Assembly: GCA_014773175.1 (NCBI GenBank)
Contig: VXCM01001418.1
Coordinates: 58,088-122,087, forward strand
Direction: 5' to 3'
DNA length: 64,000 bases
DNA from: Lucifuga dentata
Taxonomy: Eukaryota > Chordata > Actinopteri > Ophidiiformes > Bythitidae
Below are positions 61,225-64,000 of this stretch, piece by piece. Within the stretch, counting starts at the first letter, position 1. Each line of letters opens with the position of its first letter. Below the pieces are notes generated by a model. The model saw only the letters and a program-made list of their open reading frames with translations. It did no database searches and was not told the origin of the DNA. The position numbers and the translations under genes were made by a program.

Positions 61225-61234
61225 CCTTTGATCT
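61225..61234 (-). promoter_or_regulatory. exact TCF/LEF consensus near the end of intron 3
   Basis: CCTTTGATCT, 472 bp upstream of coding exon 4 and 43 bp downstream of the duplicated assembly gap. The flanks are pyrimidine-rich. Confidence 0.45.
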
Positions 61235-61706
61235 CCTGCCTAAGACCTCTGCTCTAACTCTACCCTGTAAGTCTTTTCTCTCCCTCTCTTGCTCAATCTC
61301 TTGCTTGTCTTACTCACGCCTGCTGTGTTTGTGTCTCTCTCTCTTTTGCTGTCTCACATATGTATGCTCATGCACTTTCTGAGTTATTTTCCCTCTTTCC
61401 TTTGGGAAAATAGTTCAATCTTGCTGGCCTACACTAAACAAAGTTTTGAGTTACTCGCCATTAAGTAATATAAGAGAAGAGATTTTCTTGGCCATACTAT
61501 TAAGCTTCACCCACATCTATAAGGAGGCCGTGTGCTGCAAAAAAAAAAAAAAAAAAAAGTGTGCTGTAACTCCCAATCATGTGAGAAGAAACAGGGCTGT
61601 TAGAATTCTATAACACACCAGCCACTCAGGCAGTAATGTCATGTATGATGTCATCACATTGTCACATTGTTTTTTAAATTTGCCATTATTTCTATTTTTC
61701 CTTCAG

Positions 61707-61839
61707 TCCAATAAGGTTCCTGTGGTGCAGCCGTCCCACGCAGTCCACCCACTCACCCCGCTTATCACATACAGTGACGAGCACTTCGCTCCAGGGTCAC
61801 ACTCTGGCCATCACCCTCAGGATCTCAATAACAAACAAG
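61707..61839 (+). CDS. lef1: lef1 coding exon 4 (start of context-dependent regulatory region)
   Basis: Fourth coding exon, 133 nt, residues 132-175 plus one base of codon 176. It begins [20 protein letters not shown] and continues [20 protein letters not shown] then NNKQ. The first 27 residues are essentially identical to human LEF1 (recalled). The acceptor is TTTTTCCTTCAG (to 61706) and the donor GTAAAA at 61840. Human T155 and S166 are reported NLK phosphorylation sites. The first is kept here as L-T148-P, but the serine of F-S-P is alanine 159 (codon 61788-61790). The coding sequence is interrupted by the window edge: the next exon, the TLE/Groucho-interacting region, the HMG box and the nuclear localisation signal all lie downstream. 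Confidence 0.96.
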
Positions 61840-64000
61840 GTAAAAACCATCAAACCAGCCAGACATGGCACAACACTAGTAACCTGTTTACCAACTGTGT
61901 GGCATGCTGACGTATATGTGGTATGTGCAATATACTTCTACATGTGTTACTGACTAATTTTGGTAAATAACAGACTGTGTGGTATTCTTTTGCTCAAAAC
62001 AAAATGTGTTGTTTTCAGATCAGAGAACATATGGGCTAGGGAGTTGTTTTTGGATAATTTAATTTCCTAGTTATATCTATAACAGACATTTTTGTCAAAA
62101 AAAAGTGTAAATGTATTATGTGAATTGTATGCTGATAGTAAAGATTTAATTAAAGTTTTTGAAATTAAATTTTTTTTAACAGCTTTTGGCATTCTGAAGG
62201 TCTTAACCTTTAAATCAAAGATTTATAGTTGTTTCAGAAATTTATAAAAAGGTTCTTTGTCTTACCTTGTTCTTATTTAGATTTCAGATTTTGTTCAAAT
62301 GATTGTGAAAATGCTGAACTATGCACCTAGTACTGTGCAGATAAGTGAACCTGACAATACCTGAGTGTATTGTTATGTCCCTGTCTGCCAACTCTGAGAG
62401 GATCAGTAGAATATCACAAACGAAAATGTGTCACAGAAAAGTCATCGCTCCCGTCTTCTCAAACATGAATTAATTTGAAGCATCCCATGGGATGGCTCCG
62501 AGCTCTGCTGTCCTCTCTCTCTCTCTGCACACTTTGCCTCTCAGTAACGACATCAAGCCGCATCTCTGACAGCTGCAGAAGAGAACTTCTGCAGTTTGGA
62601 TGAGCTCCGCACAGCTGGGGACTTTGGCAGCTTCTAGATGTGCTTCTAGATGTGAAAAGAACGGGCCCTCATAGTGCTGCTCTGCACCTTTTCTCTTCTC
62701 TTAGCTTTCTTCTCCTGTGGCTGCCAGTTGAAAAGGAGGAAAGGGATCAGACAAGATGTTGGCGATGATGTTGATGAGTCTGGGAGGTTCTGAGGGACAA
62801 GCTATAAATAACAGTACAGATCTGAACGCGAGTACACAGCAGAATCAGATGAAGGAAAGAGATATTTAAAGAAACTGCTCCACATATGTCAGATGAATCA
62901 TACATCAGACACATTTTACTGAATATGTTGCTAATGAAAGCAGGGAAGAATTGTGTTGACATGGAACAGAGCAATAAATTGACAAGATTTCAGAAATACT
63001 GTCATGTAGAAAACACTCTCAATTTAGTTCATGCTGATCCATAGGCATCAGTAAGATTCTGACAACACTGGAGAGCAGAAAGGGCCCCCAGAGGTCTATT
63101 TTTACTGTATTTGATCCAAGCCCTCACAGCCCAACAGAACAGCAAATCTATGTCCAAGCGATGCAGTTGAAGAATTAGCCGCAAGTGATTTCCCTAGGCA
63201 CATTTATGTGTATATCACTAGTAAAGCTAAGATGAAGATGCCGAAAAAAAAGCCCCCCACTCATATCGACCAATTGCTGCTCTCCCTTCCTTCGTGGGCT
63301 TTAGACTTTTATCTTCTCGTTAATTAGGAAAAACAGTGATGGATTTTCTCATTATGAGCTTTAATATGCATAGAGCTGCAATGTGGGACCGAGGGGTTGA
63401 GCAGGGGCCTTTGAACATTTTTTATTTCAACTATTGCATTGTATTCACTTAAAAAAAAATAGAAGTGGGAAATAGAACAGACATTTCAATATATATTATT
63501 TCCAGGTTTCACAATGAGAATGATGTGGTTTGTGTTGTCTGTTTTAAGAGGAAATGCGAGGGTGATGGGGTTTTGGGTGTCAATGGGAATGTGTGAAAAG
63601 GGAGCGAGTAATTAAGCACCTTAGGGGTGTGAGTGACAAGGTTAACATGCAGAAGCTCTCTTCCCCCNCCCCCCCCCTCACTCTTTGCCTCCTTCTTCCC
63701 TTCTGCCCTTAGGAGGGCCCTAAGGAGTGTGAGGTGGTGGATTAGTGGGCAGGGGGTAGTGCTATGAACACTATGAATCCAGCATTGCAACACTGGCTTT
63801 GGAGATATAAGCCCCCCCCCCCCCCCCNGTTCTCCCTGCCTCTCTGCAGAGGGAGGCCCCTATAGACTGCAGCCTGGAGAGGGAAAGAGGAAGAGAAAAG
63901 ATAGGAGTGGAGAGAAAAGGCCGGCTCCAGCAGGGATTAGAAGAGGGTGCTAATCTGGAGGCATTTGCCCTCTTTTTCTGTGTGTGTGTGTGCGTGTGTG
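61840..64000 (+). other. lef1: start of lef1 intron 4, truncated by window edge
   Basis: Begins GTAAAA in phase 1 and runs out of the window without another exon. It contains a direct 12-bp doublet CTTCTAGATGTG at 62632-62655, a possible conserved block at 63285-63410, poly-C gaps at 63667 and 63828, and a (GT)n tract running into the right edge from 63978. Confidence 0.85.
63285..63410. promoter_or_regulatory. candidate conserved enhancer in intron 4
   Basis: Non-repetitive block with TAATTA (63321-63326) and an octamer-like TTAATATGCATAGAG, flanked by balanced-composition sequence. Conservation is inferred from texture only. Confidence 0.3.

Larger units (their letters stand above)
44015..61706 (+). 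other. lef1: lef1 intron 3 (17.7 kb)
   Basis: Large phase-0 intron (GTCAGT...CTTCAG). It contains a 50-bp (CA)n tract at 46035-46084, homopolymer gaps at 49199, 50394, 51332, 54902, 57896 and 58162, the duplicated gap at 61051-61181, and exact TCF/LEF sites at 46854-46863 and 61225-61234. Several non-repetitive blocks of balanced composition (about 48140-48360, 51240-51480, 57000-57260, 58320-58520, 59270-59480) could be conserved enhancers. No exon with LEF1 or TCF similarity is visible inside, consistent with LEF1 lacking the extra exons that TCF7L2 has between these positions. Apart from items listed separately, 44015-46000, 52000-54100 and 55000-56800 show nothing recognisable. Confidence 0.85.

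Noticed and set aside
61530..61566. Processed retrocopy suggested by GTGTGCTG on both sides of a poly-A run
   Set aside because: Only about 20 A between the 8-bp repeats; nothing inserted besides the A tract.

Overview
The window is vertebrate nuclear DNA, almost certainly from a teleost fish. It is AT-rich, full of dinucleotide microsatellites, and carries repeat types I recognise from fish genomes. Its one gene reads as a fish Lef1. No operons, bacterial genes, CRISPR arrays, tRNA or rRNA genes were seen. Twenty-four single-N gaps mark joins in a draft assembly. Most sit inside homopolymers or short low-complexity runs, and four separate perfect 61-65 bp direct duplicates, which look like unmerged contig ends.

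The only protein-coding gene I can support is lef1 (lymphoid enhancer-binding factor 1), the HMG-box transcription factor of Wnt/beta-catenin signalling, on the + strand and incomplete. Four coding exons are present: 40505-40705, 42639-42705, 43890-44014 and 61707-61839. They join with matching splice phases (0, 1, 0, 1) into 175 codons plus one base. They encode the beta-catenin-binding N terminus and the start of the context-dependent regulatory region. The HMG box and C terminus lie beyond the right edge.

Layout: 1-38230 is a gene-free upstream region with microsatellites, several non-autonomous transposon-like elements (including three copies of one roughly 320-370 bp family), a 41-bp minisatellite, foldback structures and some non-repetitive blocks that could be regulatory. 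38240-38600 looks like a compact promoter: two exact TCF/LEF consensus sites (AGATCAAAGG) in opposite orientation, a CACGTG E-box, a five-tract G-quadruplex motif, a GC-rich stretch and a TATA box. A second TATA box lies at 39631. The probable 5' leader holds three upstream ORFs, one of 89 codons. Introns 1 and 2 are short (1.9 and 1.2 kb). Intron 3 is 17.7 kb and carries two more exact TCF/LEF sites. Intron 4 runs off the window.

The most interesting signal is the repeated exact TCF/LEF consensus in and around a gene that itself encodes a TCF/LEF factor. It suggests direct Wnt feedback onto lef1. I found no convincing evidence of a wholly new biological system.
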